The translations under genes and the position numbers were made by a program. The notes below the pieces were generated by a model. That model had not been told where the DNA came from and did no database searches. It saw nothing but the letters and a program-made list of their open reading frames with translations. A stretch of 7,997 bases of DNA, taken from contig JAFNUH010000326.1 of the NCBI GenBank assembly GCA_017384185.1, positions 1 through 7,997 of the forward strand, read 5' to 3'. Below, in pieces: positions 1 to 7,000 of the stretch (position 1 is its first letter; every line of letters begins with the position of its first letter). The stretch is from Alistipes sp. (lineage in GTDB: Bacteria; Bacteroidota; Bacteroidia; Bacteroidales; Rikenellaceae).

Positions 1-1943
1 GGAGTCTCTCGATGCACCTTGCCGCTAAGGGTGGTGATGACCTATATGTTAAGGGAGTATATAATAATAGCGTCGATGCCGCATTGCGCCTGACGAAGAG
101 TTACGATTCGGGTGCGAGTTTTTCTATCATTGCTCTCTCAACTATTGGAGAGCGTGCGCTTCGTTCGGGCTCGACACAGGAGGCCTTTACACTTACGGGA
201 GATAACCTCTACAACCCATCGTGGGGTCGCCAGGCGGGTGATGTGCGTAGCTCTCGTGTGCGTAAAGATGCTGTGCCATTTGTTGTGGCCGCACTCTCTG
301 CACCCATCGGGACGGCGACGCAGATGCAGATATCGTTAAGTGGCGACTATGGTCTGCGTAGCTACTCTACACTTGGCTGGTATGATGCTATGACTCCACG
401 CCCCGATAATTATCGCTATATGCCGAGCTACTTTTCGTCAAAGGAGGTTGCTGGAGTGGTAGCTGATGAGTGGCGTGCGGGTAATGAGCATTATACGCAA
501 ATTGATTGGGATGAGTTGTATAACCAAAATAGAATATCCTCAGATGGAGCTGTTTATGCTGTGGACGAGAGGGTGGAGCGCATTGCAAGGGCGCAGGTGA
601 TGCTGCGTTTTCATACTGAGTTTTCACAAAATATAAGACTTAGTTACGGCTTGCGGGGCGTTTATGATTCGTCTCGCAACTATAAGCAGATGGCTGATTT
701 GTTGGGCGCAACCCATTTGCGGGATATAGATTACTATCTTATGGATGATGATACATTCTCCAATAGCTTGCAAAATGACCTCCATAATCCCAATCGTGAT
801 GTGGCTGAGGGAGGACGTTTCTCGTATGATTATGAACTTACGAGCCGTTCCATCGAGGCAGATGTGATGTTTGAATACAACTCCAATAGATGGCGTGTGG
901 GTGTAGATATTGCGGCAGGGTCGCTGCAGCAGTTGCGCCGTGGATATTTTGAGAAGGAGCTATTCCCAAAGGAGAAATCATATGGTCGCTCTGCGGTTGT
1001 TAATTTTAATCCATATACTGTAAAGGCTATGGTGGGGTACTCGCTCTCGGCTCGTCATAATTTTAGCCTTGCGGCGATGGTTGCGAGAGTGGCTTCTGAT
1101 GTGGAGAATCTTTTTCTTAATCCGCAATATAATAACCGTATAGTGGATGACCCCTCGCTCGAGAATCGTATGGCGGCAGAGTTTAATTATCGTTTCTCGT
1201 CAACGAAAGTTGATTTGGTGGCAACGGCATATGCGACTCTTACTGAGAACGAGCGTCAGGTATTTCGTGCGTATGACGATTTGTCAAAAATCTATTGCGA
1301 TGTCGATATATCGGGGCTGGGTACTCTGCGCTATGGCGTTGAGGCTGCGGCAGAGGTTCGCCTTTCGAGGGTGCTGCGAGCCTCGTTCTCTGCTGCAGCG
1401 GGACAATATATCTACTCGAAGAACCCGACTATCACGCACTATGCCGACACAACAAACGAGATTGTAAGCTCTCGCAGTGAGAGTTATATGGGCGATTGTT
1501 ATGTCGGAGGAGCGCCTATGATAAGTGGCTCGGCAGAGCTTACTTACCTAAATTACAGAGGTTGGGCGGCATCTATCGCAGCACAAGGTGTTGCTATGCG
1601 TTATCTGGACGCATCGCCCATTCGTCGTACGGAGCGTGTGGCGTTTCAAGCATCCTCATCGGAGGAGATATATCGTAATTTTATTGAGCAACGACGACTC
1701 GGCGACGCTGTGACGCTGGATGCCTCACTCTCTCGTTGGTTTAATATCGGGCGCTCACGTTTGTCGCTGACGCTGTCGGTAAGGAATCTTTTAGGCGAGA
1801 AGGATATTGTTTATGGTGGTTATGAGTCATCTCGCATACGCAACTATATGAGTGGCGCTCAACGTATATATACACCTCAAGATGATGTGCTGACCTACTC
1901 ATATCCCCGAACTTACTACGCCGTTGTATCGTGGAAGTTTTAG
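1..1943 (+). CDS. TonB-dependent outer-membrane receptor, C-terminal beta-barrel part (5' truncated by the window edge)
   Basis: The reading frame is open from the window edge (first full codon at position 3) to a TAG at 1941-1943, giving about 646 residues. The ATG at 12 is internal, because codons upstream of it stay open and no promoter is visible. What remains is barrel only: alternating polar/aromatic strands, Asp/Asn-rich loops, the NLYNPSWG-type segment seen in Bacteroidota receptors with an N-terminal carboxypeptidase-regulatory-like domain, an NLFLNP...YNNR segment in mid-barrel, the SVRNLLGEKD segment near the end and a terminal strand ending SWKF. A final Phe is the usual BAM-recognised end of outer-membrane barrels. 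The plug, TonB box and signal peptide would be upstream. The protein presumably imports a ligand with TonB energy; the ligand cannot be read from the sequence. No SusD-like lipoprotein gene follows, so a SusCD glycan pair is not supported on this side. The family call is secure, the substrate unknown. Confidence 0.88.
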   Translation, partial: SLSMHLAAKGGDDLYVKGVYNNSVDAALRLTKSYDSGASFSIIALSTIGERALRSGSTQEAFTLTGDNLYNPSWGRQAGDVRSSRVRKDAVPFVVAALSAPIGTATQMQISLSGDYGLRSYSTLGWYDAMTPRPDNYRYMPSYFSSKEVAGVVADEWRAGNEHYTQIDWDELYNQNRISSDGAVYAVDERVERIARAQVMLRFHTEFSQNIRLSYGLRGVYDSSRNYKQMADLLGATHLRDIDYYLMDDDTFSNSLQNDLHNPNRDVAEGGRFSYDYELTSRSIEADVMFEYNSNRWRVGVDIAAGSLQQLRRGYFEKELFPKEKSYGRSAVVNFNPYTVKAMVGYSLSARHNFSLAAMVARVASDVENLFLNPQYNNRIVDDPSLENRMAAEFNYRFSSTKVDLVATAYATLTENERQVFRAYDDLSKIYCDVDISGLGTLRYGVEAAAEVRLSRVLRASFSAAAGQYIYSKNPTITHYADTTNEIVSSRSESYMGDCYVGGAPMISGSAELTYLNYRGWAASIAAQGVAMRYLDASPIRRTERVAFQASSSEEIYRNFIEQRRLGDAVTLDASLSRWFNIGRSRLSLTLSVRNLLGEKDIVYGGYESSRIRNYMSGAQRIYTPQDDVLTYSYPRTYYAVVSWKF

Positions 1944-1945
1944 AA

Positions 1946-1977
1946 TTTGGCTGTTTGGTAGGAAAAAGCTATCTTTG
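1946..1977 (+). promoter_or_regulatory. Bacteroidota-type promoter of obgE
   Basis: A TTTG -33 element at 1946-1949 is followed after exactly 20 bp by TATCTTTG (consensus TAnnTTTG) at 1970-1977. This is a full match to the known housekeeping sigma consensus of Bacteroides and relatives. Transcription should begin a few bases after 1977, giving a leader of roughly 30 nt that is A-rich and contains AAAGAGAG (2001-2008) just before the obgE ATG. The -33 element starts two bases after the receptor stop codon, and I see no terminator hairpin between the genes, so some readthrough from the receptor gene is possible. Confidence 0.85.
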
Positions 1978-2013
1978 CAGGCAGAAAATTAATAAATTAA
2001 AAAGAGAGTCATT

Positions 2014-3027
2014 ATGGCAGGTTCAAATTTTGTGGACTATGTGAAGATTTTTGCCCGTTCGGGTCACGGAGGAGCAGGTTCGTGCCACTTCCGCCGAGAG
2101 AAGTTTGTTGCATTCGGTGGACCCGATGGAGGTGATGGAGGCAAGGGTGGTAGCATCATCCTGCAAGGCGACCGCCAATATTGGACTCTTATTCACCTTA
2201 AGTACCAGCGCCACCAGTTTGCTCAGGATGGCGAGGGTGGTCACGGCGCACGTTCGACGGGCAAGGATGCCGAGGATATTGTTATCCCCGTACCTCTGGG
2301 TACAGTAGCACGTCGCCTGGTTGAGCAGGAGGATGGTACTACAACTATCGAGTATGTGGGCGAGGTTACCGAGCACGGCGACCGCTTGACACTTCTCAAG
2401 GGTGGACGTGGAGGTTTGGGTAACTGGCACTTCAAGAGCGCCACAAACCAGGCTCCTCGCTATGCACAGCCCGGTGAAGAGGGTGACGAGGGTGCATTTA
2501 TCCTTGAGCTAAAGGTCTTGGCAGATGTAGGTTTGGTTGGATTCCCCAATGCGGGTAAGAGTACGCTGTTGTCGGTTGTATCTGCGGCAAAGCCTAAGAT
2601 TGCAAATTATGCCTTCACAACGCTTGAGCCTAACCTCGGTATTGTCGAGGTGCGTGACCATAAGTCGTTTGTTATGGCGGATATCCCTGGTATTATCGAG
2701 GGTGCTCACGAGGGCAAGGGTCTCGGAACACGCTTCTTGCGCCACATTGAACGAAACTCTGTGCTGCTGTTTATGGTGCCAGCCGATAGCGATGATATTG
2801 CTAAAGATTATGAGATTTTGCTCGGCGAGCTTACGCAGTATAACCCCGAATTGCTCGATAAGCAACGCTTGTTGGCAGTCACAAAATGCGATATGTTGGA
2901 TGACGAACTAATCGAGGAGATGCGACCAACACTTCCTGAAGGTGTTCCATCGGTCTTTATCTCATCTGTCGCCAATATGAACATCACTCGTCTAAAAGAT
3001 ATGCTCTGGGACGCATTGCAGAAATAA
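2014..3027 (+). CDS. obgE: Obg family GTPase, ribosome assembly factor ObgE/CgtA
   Basis: This essential cytoplasmic GTPase acts in late assembly of the 50S subunit and in stress and cell-cycle control. The 337 residues hold the glycine-rich Obg fold (about 1-165, with [12 protein letters not shown] near 35-46) followed by the G domain: P-loop GFPNAGKST at 176-184, switch I with TT at 202-203, G3 DIPG at 223-226, G4 TKCD at 290-293 and G5 SSVA at 317-320. All guanine-nucleotide motifs are intact. The protein stops soon after G5, so it lacks the variable C-terminal extension of the longer (about 390-residue) E. coli-type proteins; short forms are known in other bacteria. The ATG at 2014 is chosen because the Obg fold begins within its first residues and a good promoter lies just upstream. 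It is a single-gene unit, with its own promoter before it and a strong hairpin one base after its stop. Neither rplU-rpmA nor adk is adjacent. Confidence 0.98.
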   Translation: MAGSNFVDYVKIFARSGHGGAGSCHFRREKFVAFGGPDGGDGGKGGSIILQGDRQYWTLIHLKYQRHQFAQDGEGGHGARSTGKDAEDIVIPVPLGTVARRLVEQEDGTTTIEYVGEVTEHGDRLTLLKGGRGGLGNWHFKSATNQAPRYAQPGEEGDEGAFILELKVLADVGLVGFPNAGKSTLLSVVSAAKPKIANYAFTTLEPNLGIVEVRDHKSFVMADIPGIIEGAHEGKGLGTRFLRHIERNSVLLFMVPADSDDIAKDYEILLGELTQYNPELLDKQRLLAVTKCDMLDDELIEEMRPTLPEGVPSVFISSVANMNITRLKDMLWDALQK

Positions 3028-3028
3028 T

Positions 3029-3066
3029 ACACAAGCCACTACTTAACGGTAGTGGCTTGTGTTTTT
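3029..3066 (+). terminator. Rho-independent terminator of obgE, probably bidirectional
   Basis: A perfect 14-bp inverted repeat (arms 3029-3042 and 3049-3062, loop TTAACG) begins one base after the obgE stop codon and runs into TTTTT at 3062-3066. This is a textbook intrinsic terminator on the plus strand. It also sits immediately downstream of the convergent DUF2461 gene, whose stop codon (3065-3067) overlaps the T run. On the minus strand the hairpin is followed by TATTATTT, a weaker U-rich tail, so termination from that side is likely but less certain. Confidence 0.92.
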
Positions 3067-3733
3067 ACCATCCCATCTCGTGGGCGTATTGGATTGCTCG
3101 GTTGAGGATGTCGTTGAAGGGGCGGGAGCAGCGTAGGTCGGATGCGATATGAGAAATAGCATCGGGCTGAAGGAAGTACTCCTTGTCAACCATCTTTACA
3201 ACCACATAGTTGCGCAGGCGGTAGTACTCCGAGTGTGCATCTTCGGCAGACCATCCTTGTGGCATACGTTTTAGAGCCGATGACCAATCCACCTCGAAAC
3301 CCTCGGCAGTACGAATAGCCTCAGCGAAGCCGTCGCCTTCGGTCATAATCTCCTCACGCACGCTCTTTATCTCGCCTGATGATGGGCAATAGGCGCCTGT
3401 GCAGAGCATATAACAATTTTGGTCAGGCTCTACGTGCATATAGTATCCCGAGAATCCCGACTTCTTGCCGTGAGGGCAAACATATACGCCCCACCAAGTT
3501 TTGTAGGGAGACTTATCCTTAGAAAATCGAGTATCACGATATATGCGATATGTAGCATCCTTAACCTGCACACCCTCCACCGAAGGGTCAAAGGATGCAA
3601 GAGCCTCGATAAACTCCGCAGCAACCTCGTCCATACGTTGCTTTACAAGTTTATAACGCTCTCTATTCGCCTCAAACCACGTGCGGTCGTTATTTTGCGA
3701 CAGGTCGGTTAGAAAATCAATGATACTCTTCAT
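3065..3733 (-). CDS. DUF2461 family protein
   Basis: This 222-residue soluble protein has no signal peptide or membrane segment. It matches the DUF2461 (TIGR02453) family over its whole length: an N-terminal FLTDLSQNNDRTWFEANR segment (7-24) leading into a helix, then the family hallmark YRIYRDTRFSKDKSPYKT at 62-79, followed by a Gly/Tyr-rich region (FSGYYMHVEP). The biochemical role of the family is not established as far as I know, and nothing in the sequence fixes one. It is the last gene of a minus-strand operon: its ATG lies 5 bp after the stop of the phosphoesterase gene, and that spacer (AGAGA in the minus-strand sense) may act as a weak ribosome-binding site. Its TAA overlaps the T run of the obgE terminator. 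The family call is strong, the function unknown. Confidence 0.9.
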   Translation of the reverse strand: MKSIIDFLTDLSQNNDRTWFEANRERYKLVKQRMDEVAAEFIEALASFDPSVEGVQVKDATYRIYRDTRFSKDKSPYKTWWGVYVCPHGKKSGFSGYYMHVEPDQNCYMLCTGAYCPSSGEIKSVREEIMTEGDGFAEAIRTAEGFEVDWSSALKRMPQGWSAEDAHSEYYRLRNYVVVKMVDKEYFLQPDAISHIASDLRCSRPFNDILNRAIQYAHEMGW

Positions 3734-3738
3734 TCTCT

Positions 3739-5208
3739 TTATTCTACTATGTACAACATATTGTCAGGCAGGGGCTGGTGAGCATCGGTAAGCGTTTCGA
3801 AGTCGATTTTAAGACCCTCGCCCATATAATTCTCATAGTATATAACACGAATATCGTGCTGACCCTTCTCTAAGGCTACCTTGCCACTTACTGTCTTACT
3901 CATTGAGTGTCCCTCTCCGTTATCAACAACTAACTTGCCGTCGATATAGAGTTGTGCGCCATCGTCACAAGTCAGGTGGAAGATATATACATCCTTCTTG
4001 GGAATGTCAATTGCTGCATTAAAGTCGTATGCAAAGTGATCCTTAGCTGAATCGGTGATAAGGAAATTACTCTTTGTGCCCTGCTTCACCTTTTTGCCAG
4101 CCTTCGGGAAATCCTTGATGCTCTTGTATGCTCCCTCGTAGTATGTGTAGGCTACTCCCTGCTTGGTAGATATGGTTTTGCGTGCGGGCAAAAAGTTTGA
4201 TTCTGCCATATCGTCGAGAGTAATACCCGTAGGGTAGAAGTATGTAAGCTCGGTAGTCGTAGGAGTTGAAATCCACGTGGTGAATCTTCGCTCACCCTCC
4301 GTAAGCTCTATAATACGTGCTCCACGAGGCATATCGCCATAAGCATTGATTCCCGACACACGTCCGTAAGCTAAAGCTATACCATTCTGCTGACCGATAT
4401 AATCATTGTCGTGGTCGTGACCAACAAACATACCCATCACATCACCCATCTCAAGACACGACGTAAGGAATCCGCTGTTAATATCGGGCGCACCTACGCC
4501 TGAACCCTCCTTGTTGCAGCCGTACATATTTGTATTCTCGTTAATGTCACGATATTCGGGCGTAGCGATATGGAAGAATGCCAAAGCCGGCAGAGGCTGG
4601 TTGCCGTTCAGTTTGGTGTAGTGTTGGCTCTTCTCACGATACCACTCTATTAGGTTGTGCTTAATCCACGCATAACCTTTTACCGCTTCAACATTTGAGT
4701 AGTCACCCGAATCCATACAGTATATTAGGGCACTTGTCTTATCGGAGTCGGATGCCAAAACGGGTAAAACATAGTTTCCGCAACCGCTTACATCCTCGGG
4801 ACCCTTCTCGCCAATGAAGAGCGGGTCTGCGGATAAGATATTGTATATCGAGTCTCGCTCCATATTCTCGGGGTCGTGGTTACCCATAGTGACAGCGTAG
4901 GGGATGCCCGCCTTTGACATCATATCTATGATAAATTGCCAACCCTTATCGGCGGGTTGGTTTGTTACAATATCTCCGGTCATCACCACAAGGTTTGGCT
5001 GCTCCTTCTCAAGCACGGCGAGCAGAGTCTCTGCTACCGACTCGTTTCTTGGGTCGTTGGGATTGATGTGAATATCGGTAAACTGTGCAATCTTGAACTT
5101 GCCATCCTTGAAGCGCAACTCGTTAGAACGGCTCTGTGTGGCGGTGTTACTTGGCGTGCACGAGATGATGCAAATAGCCGAGGCGATGAGAAGAATAAGG
5201 TGTTTCAT
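3739..5208 (-). CDS. Lipoprotein metallophosphoesterase (calcineurin-like) with C-terminal PA14-like domain
   Basis: The 489-residue protein starts with a lipoprotein signal peptide: hydrophobic residues 4-15 and a lipobox ending at Cys17 (IISC), so it is probably anchored facing the periplasm or the cell surface. Residues 38-310 form a calcineurin-like phosphoesterase resembling the Dcr2/purple-acid-phosphatase group. Metal-site motifs are complete: D45-x-H47, GD at 78-79, GNHD at 109-112, His213 in FFHIATPEY and GHDHDND at 263-269. From about 345 to 470 comes a PA14-like beta domain with the typical DDGAQLYIDGKLVVDN motif (from 415) and a YYENYMGEGLKIDF end, a fold often used to bind glycans. 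The likely role is hydrolysis of a phospho-monoester or -diester outside the cytoplasm, with the PA14 domain targeting it to a surface; the substrate is unknown. It is the middle gene of the minus-strand operon, 13 bp after the Cys-rich membrane peptide and 5 bp before DUF2461. Confidence 0.92.
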   Translation of the reverse strand: MKHLILLIASAICIISCTPSNTATQSRSNELRFKDGKFKIAQFTDIHINPNDPRNESVAETLLAVLEKEQPNLVVMTGDIVTNQPADKGWQFIIDMMSKAGIPYAVTMGNHDPENMERDSIYNILSADPLFIGEKGPEDVSGCGNYVLPVLASDSDKTSALIYCMDSGDYSNVEAVKGYAWIKHNLIEWYREKSQHYTKLNGNQPLPALAFFHIATPEYRDINENTNMYGCNKEGSGVGAPDINSGFLTSCLEMGDVMGMFVGHDHDNDYIGQQNGIALAYGRVSGINAYGDMPRGARIIELTEGERRFTTWISTPTTTELTYFYPTGITLDDMAESNFLPARKTISTKQGVAYTYYEGAYKSIKDFPKAGKKVKQGTKSNFLITDSAKDHFAYDFNAAIDIPKKDVYIFHLTCDDGAQLYIDGKLVVDNGEGHSMSKTVSGKVALEKGQHDIRVIYYENYMGEGLKIDFETLTDAHQPLPDNMLYIVE

Positions 5209-5221
5209 AGTATGCTGTGGT

Positions 5222-5500
5222 TTATTTATTATCTGATTTATTCTCCGCTGTGTGGTCGATGTCGCACGATGAACAGTTGCCGTGGCAGCCTAAATCCTCG
5301 CAATCTGTTCCCGTGTCTTCACGAGACTCCTGCACGGCACACTTTATGCCCAAGCGTTGCATATTTTTGTTGGTTGCAATCTCGGAGTCGATGTCGTGAC
5401 CCTTGAATATCTGCGTGAGCGACATACCCAAAAAGAAGAAGCCAACTAAGCCTATCGAGATTAAAATCACTATCAATATCGTAGAAAATGGTGTTGCCAT
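5222..5500 (-). CDS. Small single-pass membrane protein with Cys-rich C-terminal tail (uncharacterised)
   Basis: This is a 92-residue protein. Residues 8-28 are one strongly hydrophobic helix, and the N terminus has no basic residue. After the helix come a short basic stretch (K33, K45, R49, K53) and an acidic tail carrying Cys54 and a cluster at 67, 72, 76 and 79 (C-x4-C-x3-C-x2-C, within DCEDLGCHGNCSSCD), with His35, His73 and His83 nearby. The spacing would suit metal or Fe-S binding, or disulphides, but no known cluster motif is matched. The positive-inside rule weakly suggests a cytoplasmic tail. It resembles the short 'membrane or secreted protein' entries common in Bacteroidales (segment TNKNMQRLGIKC), a recollection of family pattern, not a search result. 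It is first in the minus-strand operon, with a consensus promoter upstream and 13 bp to the phosphoesterase gene. Real gene: likely, from promoter, spacing and composition. Function: unknown. Confidence 0.8.
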   Translation of the reverse strand: MATPFSTILIVILISIGLVGFFFLGMSLTQIFKGHDIDSEIATNKNMQRLGIKCAVQESREDTGTDCEDLGCHGNCSSCDIDHTAENKSDNK

Positions 5501-5530
5501 AGCCTGTAAAGTGTTAAATATTTGTATTTA

Positions 5531-5562
5531 GTTGAAATTCCGACAACAAATTTATATATTTG
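5531..5562 (+). promoter_or_regulatory. Candidate promoter P1 of the trkA operon
   Basis: TATATTTG at 5555-5562 is a full match to the Bacteroidota -7 consensus TAnnTTTG. Twenty bp upstream lies GTTG at 5531-5534, a three-of-four match to the -33 element TTTG. Initiation would be near 5568, leaving a leader of about 75-80 nt before the trkA ATG at 5646, in which I see no strong hairpin. Confidence 0.65.
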
Positions 5563-5578
5563 TATGTTAATTTGCAAA
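5547..5578 (-). promoter_or_regulatory. Promoter of the minus-strand three-gene operon
   Basis: Read on the minus strand, TTTG (5578 down to 5575) is followed after 20 bp by TAAATTTG (5554 down to 5547), a full match to the Bacteroidota -33/-7 consensus. The start site should fall near 5540, giving a leader of about 40 nt before the ATG at 5500-5498. It overlaps the plus-strand trkA promoter almost completely, with the two -7 boxes directly abutting. Confidence 0.78.
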
Positions 5579-5592
5579 AGAATGTACCTTCG
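5559..5592 (+). promoter_or_regulatory. Alternative promoter P2 of the trkA operon
   Basis: TACCTTCG at 5585-5592 is one base off the -7 consensus, and TTTG at 5559-5562 lies 22 bp upstream, slightly longer than the usual 19-21 bp. It would give a leader of about 45-50 nt. It may be used instead of or in addition to P1; note that its -33 element is the end of the P1 -7 box. Confidence 0.45.
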
Positions 5593-5645
5593 TGTGGCGG
5601 AAAGATGTTTTTATTATCACGCCGAGAGGTTAAAAGATACGGAGA

Positions 5646-6986
5646 ATGAAAATCGTTATTTCAGGAATTGGAGAGATGGGTAGCCACTTGGCGCAGATGC
5701 TGAGCGGTAACGGTCACGATATTACGGTTATAGATAGCGATACTAAGGCGTTAAATGAACTCAGTACATTGGCTGACCTTATAACCGTCGAGGGCGACAC
5801 TACGGCGTTTGCTGTTTTGCGCCGTGCGGGTGTGAGGCGCTGTGACCTCTTTATTGCCGTAAACCACGACGAGAATCAGAATATTCTCGCCGCTATTATG
5901 GCAAAGCAGTTGGGCGCAAAGAAGTCTATCGCTCGTGTGGATAATAACGAGTATCTTGAGCCTAACAACAAGGAGATGTTCATCAATATGGGTATCGACT
6001 ACCTCTTCTACCCCGAGATGGTGGCTGCGCAGGAGGTGACAAATCTTTTGGGTCATACCTCTACGACAGACTATGTCGATTTTTCGGGCGGTTTGTTGGC
6101 TTTGATTGTATTCAAGCTGGAGCCTACCTCGCCACTGCTTGGTCGTAAACTTCAGGATTTGGCTGCCGATGGCTCAATCACAGAGTTCCGTGCCGTAGCT
6201 ATTACTCGAGGCAGCCGTACCATTATCCCACGAGGTCAGGATGAATTCTTTGAGGGAGATATGGTATATATCATCGCCCGCAAGGATGTTGCAAAGCAGG
6301 TGACGGAGCTTTCGGGACAGAAGAGCGTTGAGGTGAAGAACTTGATGATTCTTGGAGGCTCTCGTATTGGTGTGAGAGTTGCACTGGAGCTTCAGGACGA
6401 GATGAATGTAAAGATTGTCGAGTATAATGGCGAGAAGGCGTACCGTCTGGCTGAGGAGTTGGACAAGACGCTCATCATTCACGAGGATGGTCGTAATCTG
6501 GATGCTATGCTCGAGGAGGGACTCTCAACGACCGATGCCTTTCTGGCAGTTACGGGACGTAGTGAGACAAATATTCTGGCGGCGATGCAGGCTAAGCGTA
6601 TGGGTGTGAAGAAGGTTATTGCCGAGGTTGAGAATCTCAACTACGTGCGCCTTGCCGAGAGCGTAGGTATCGATACTATCATTAACAAGAAACGTGTTAC
6701 GGCATCTAATATCTTCCGCTTTACGATGTCAACTGATGTTCAGGCTATACGTTGCCTGTCGGGCAGCGAGGCTGAGGTGCTGGAGTTTATTGTGAAGCCC
6801 AACTCGCCTGCTACAAAGTGTATGATAAAGGATATGCGACTGCCGCAGGATGTGATTATTGGCGGTATTGTGCGTGGCGACAAGGTCTTTATTGCCGTGG
6901 GTGATACACGCATTAATGCATACGATAGGGTTGTGGTATTCTCAATGCCCGGGTCAATCGCCACCATCGGAGAGTTTTTTAATTAG
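5646..6986 (+). CDS. trkA: Trk-type K+ transport system, peripheral NAD-binding subunit TrkA
   Basis: TrkA is the cytoplasmic regulatory subunit of the Trk potassium channel; nucleotide binding to its RCK domains gates the TrkH membrane pore. The 446 residues form the standard tandem RCK_N-RCK_C arrangement: first Rossmann site GIGEMG at 7-12 with acidic Asp30 at the end of the second strand, a first RCK_C around 145-220, second Rossmann site GGSRIG at 237-242 with Glu259 in the matching acidic position, and a second RCK_C from about 370 to the end. Length and motifs are those of a complete family member. The ATG at 5646 places the first beta strand (KIVISGIG) at residue 2, as usual; GGAG at 5641-5644 is too close to it to be a good Shine-Dalgarno. 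No trkH gene lies on either side within the window. The gene leads a plus-strand operon, with 14 bp to the deoxynucleoside kinase. Confidence 0.95.
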   Translation: MKIVISGIGEMGSHLAQMLSGNGHDITVIDSDTKALNELSTLADLITVEGDTTAFAVLRRAGVRRCDLFIAVNHDENQNILAAIMAKQLGAKKSIARVDNNEYLEPNNKEMFINMGIDYLFYPEMVAAQEVTNLLGHTSTTDYVDFSGGLLALIVFKLEPTSPLLGRKLQDLAADGSITEFRAVAITRGSRTIIPRGQDEFFEGDMVYIIARKDVAKQVTELSGQKSVEVKNLMILGGSRIGVRVALELQDEMNVKIVEYNGEKAYRLAEELDKTLIIHEDGRNLDAMLEEGLSTTDAFLAVTGRSETNILAAMQAKRMGVKKVIAEVENLNYVRLAESVGIDTIINKKRVTASNIFRFTMSTDVQAIRCLSGSEAEVLEFIVKPNSPATKCMIKDMRLPQDVIIGGIVRGDKVFIAVGDTRINAYDRVVVFSMPGSIATIGEFFN

Positions 6987-7000
6987 TCAGATATATAAAT

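Noticed and set aside
12..14. ATG at 12 as the true start of the receptor gene
   Set aside because: The frame stays open to the window edge, there is no promoter or signal peptide, and a complete receptor would need a plug domain ahead of this barrel sequence.
1944..2013. Terminator for the receptor gene
   Set aside because: The short spacer contains the obgE promoter and AT-rich leader, but no GC-rich inverted repeat followed by a T run.
2023..2430. 135-codon open frame on the minus strand inside obgE
   Set aside because: It lies wholly within a certain conserved gene, has a low-complexity protein sequence without recognisable domains and no promoter; it is a by-product of obgE codon use.
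4936..5406. 156-codon plus-strand frame across the phosphoesterase and Cys-rich peptide genes
   Set aside because: It is antisense to two better-supported genes and spans their junction, with no recognisable domain or upstream promoter.
5563..5645. Possible riboswitch or structured leader ahead of trkA
   Set aside because: Only a weak 4-bp pairing (GGCG near 5596 with CGCC near 5620) was found, and no conserved riboswitch core or terminator-like hairpin.
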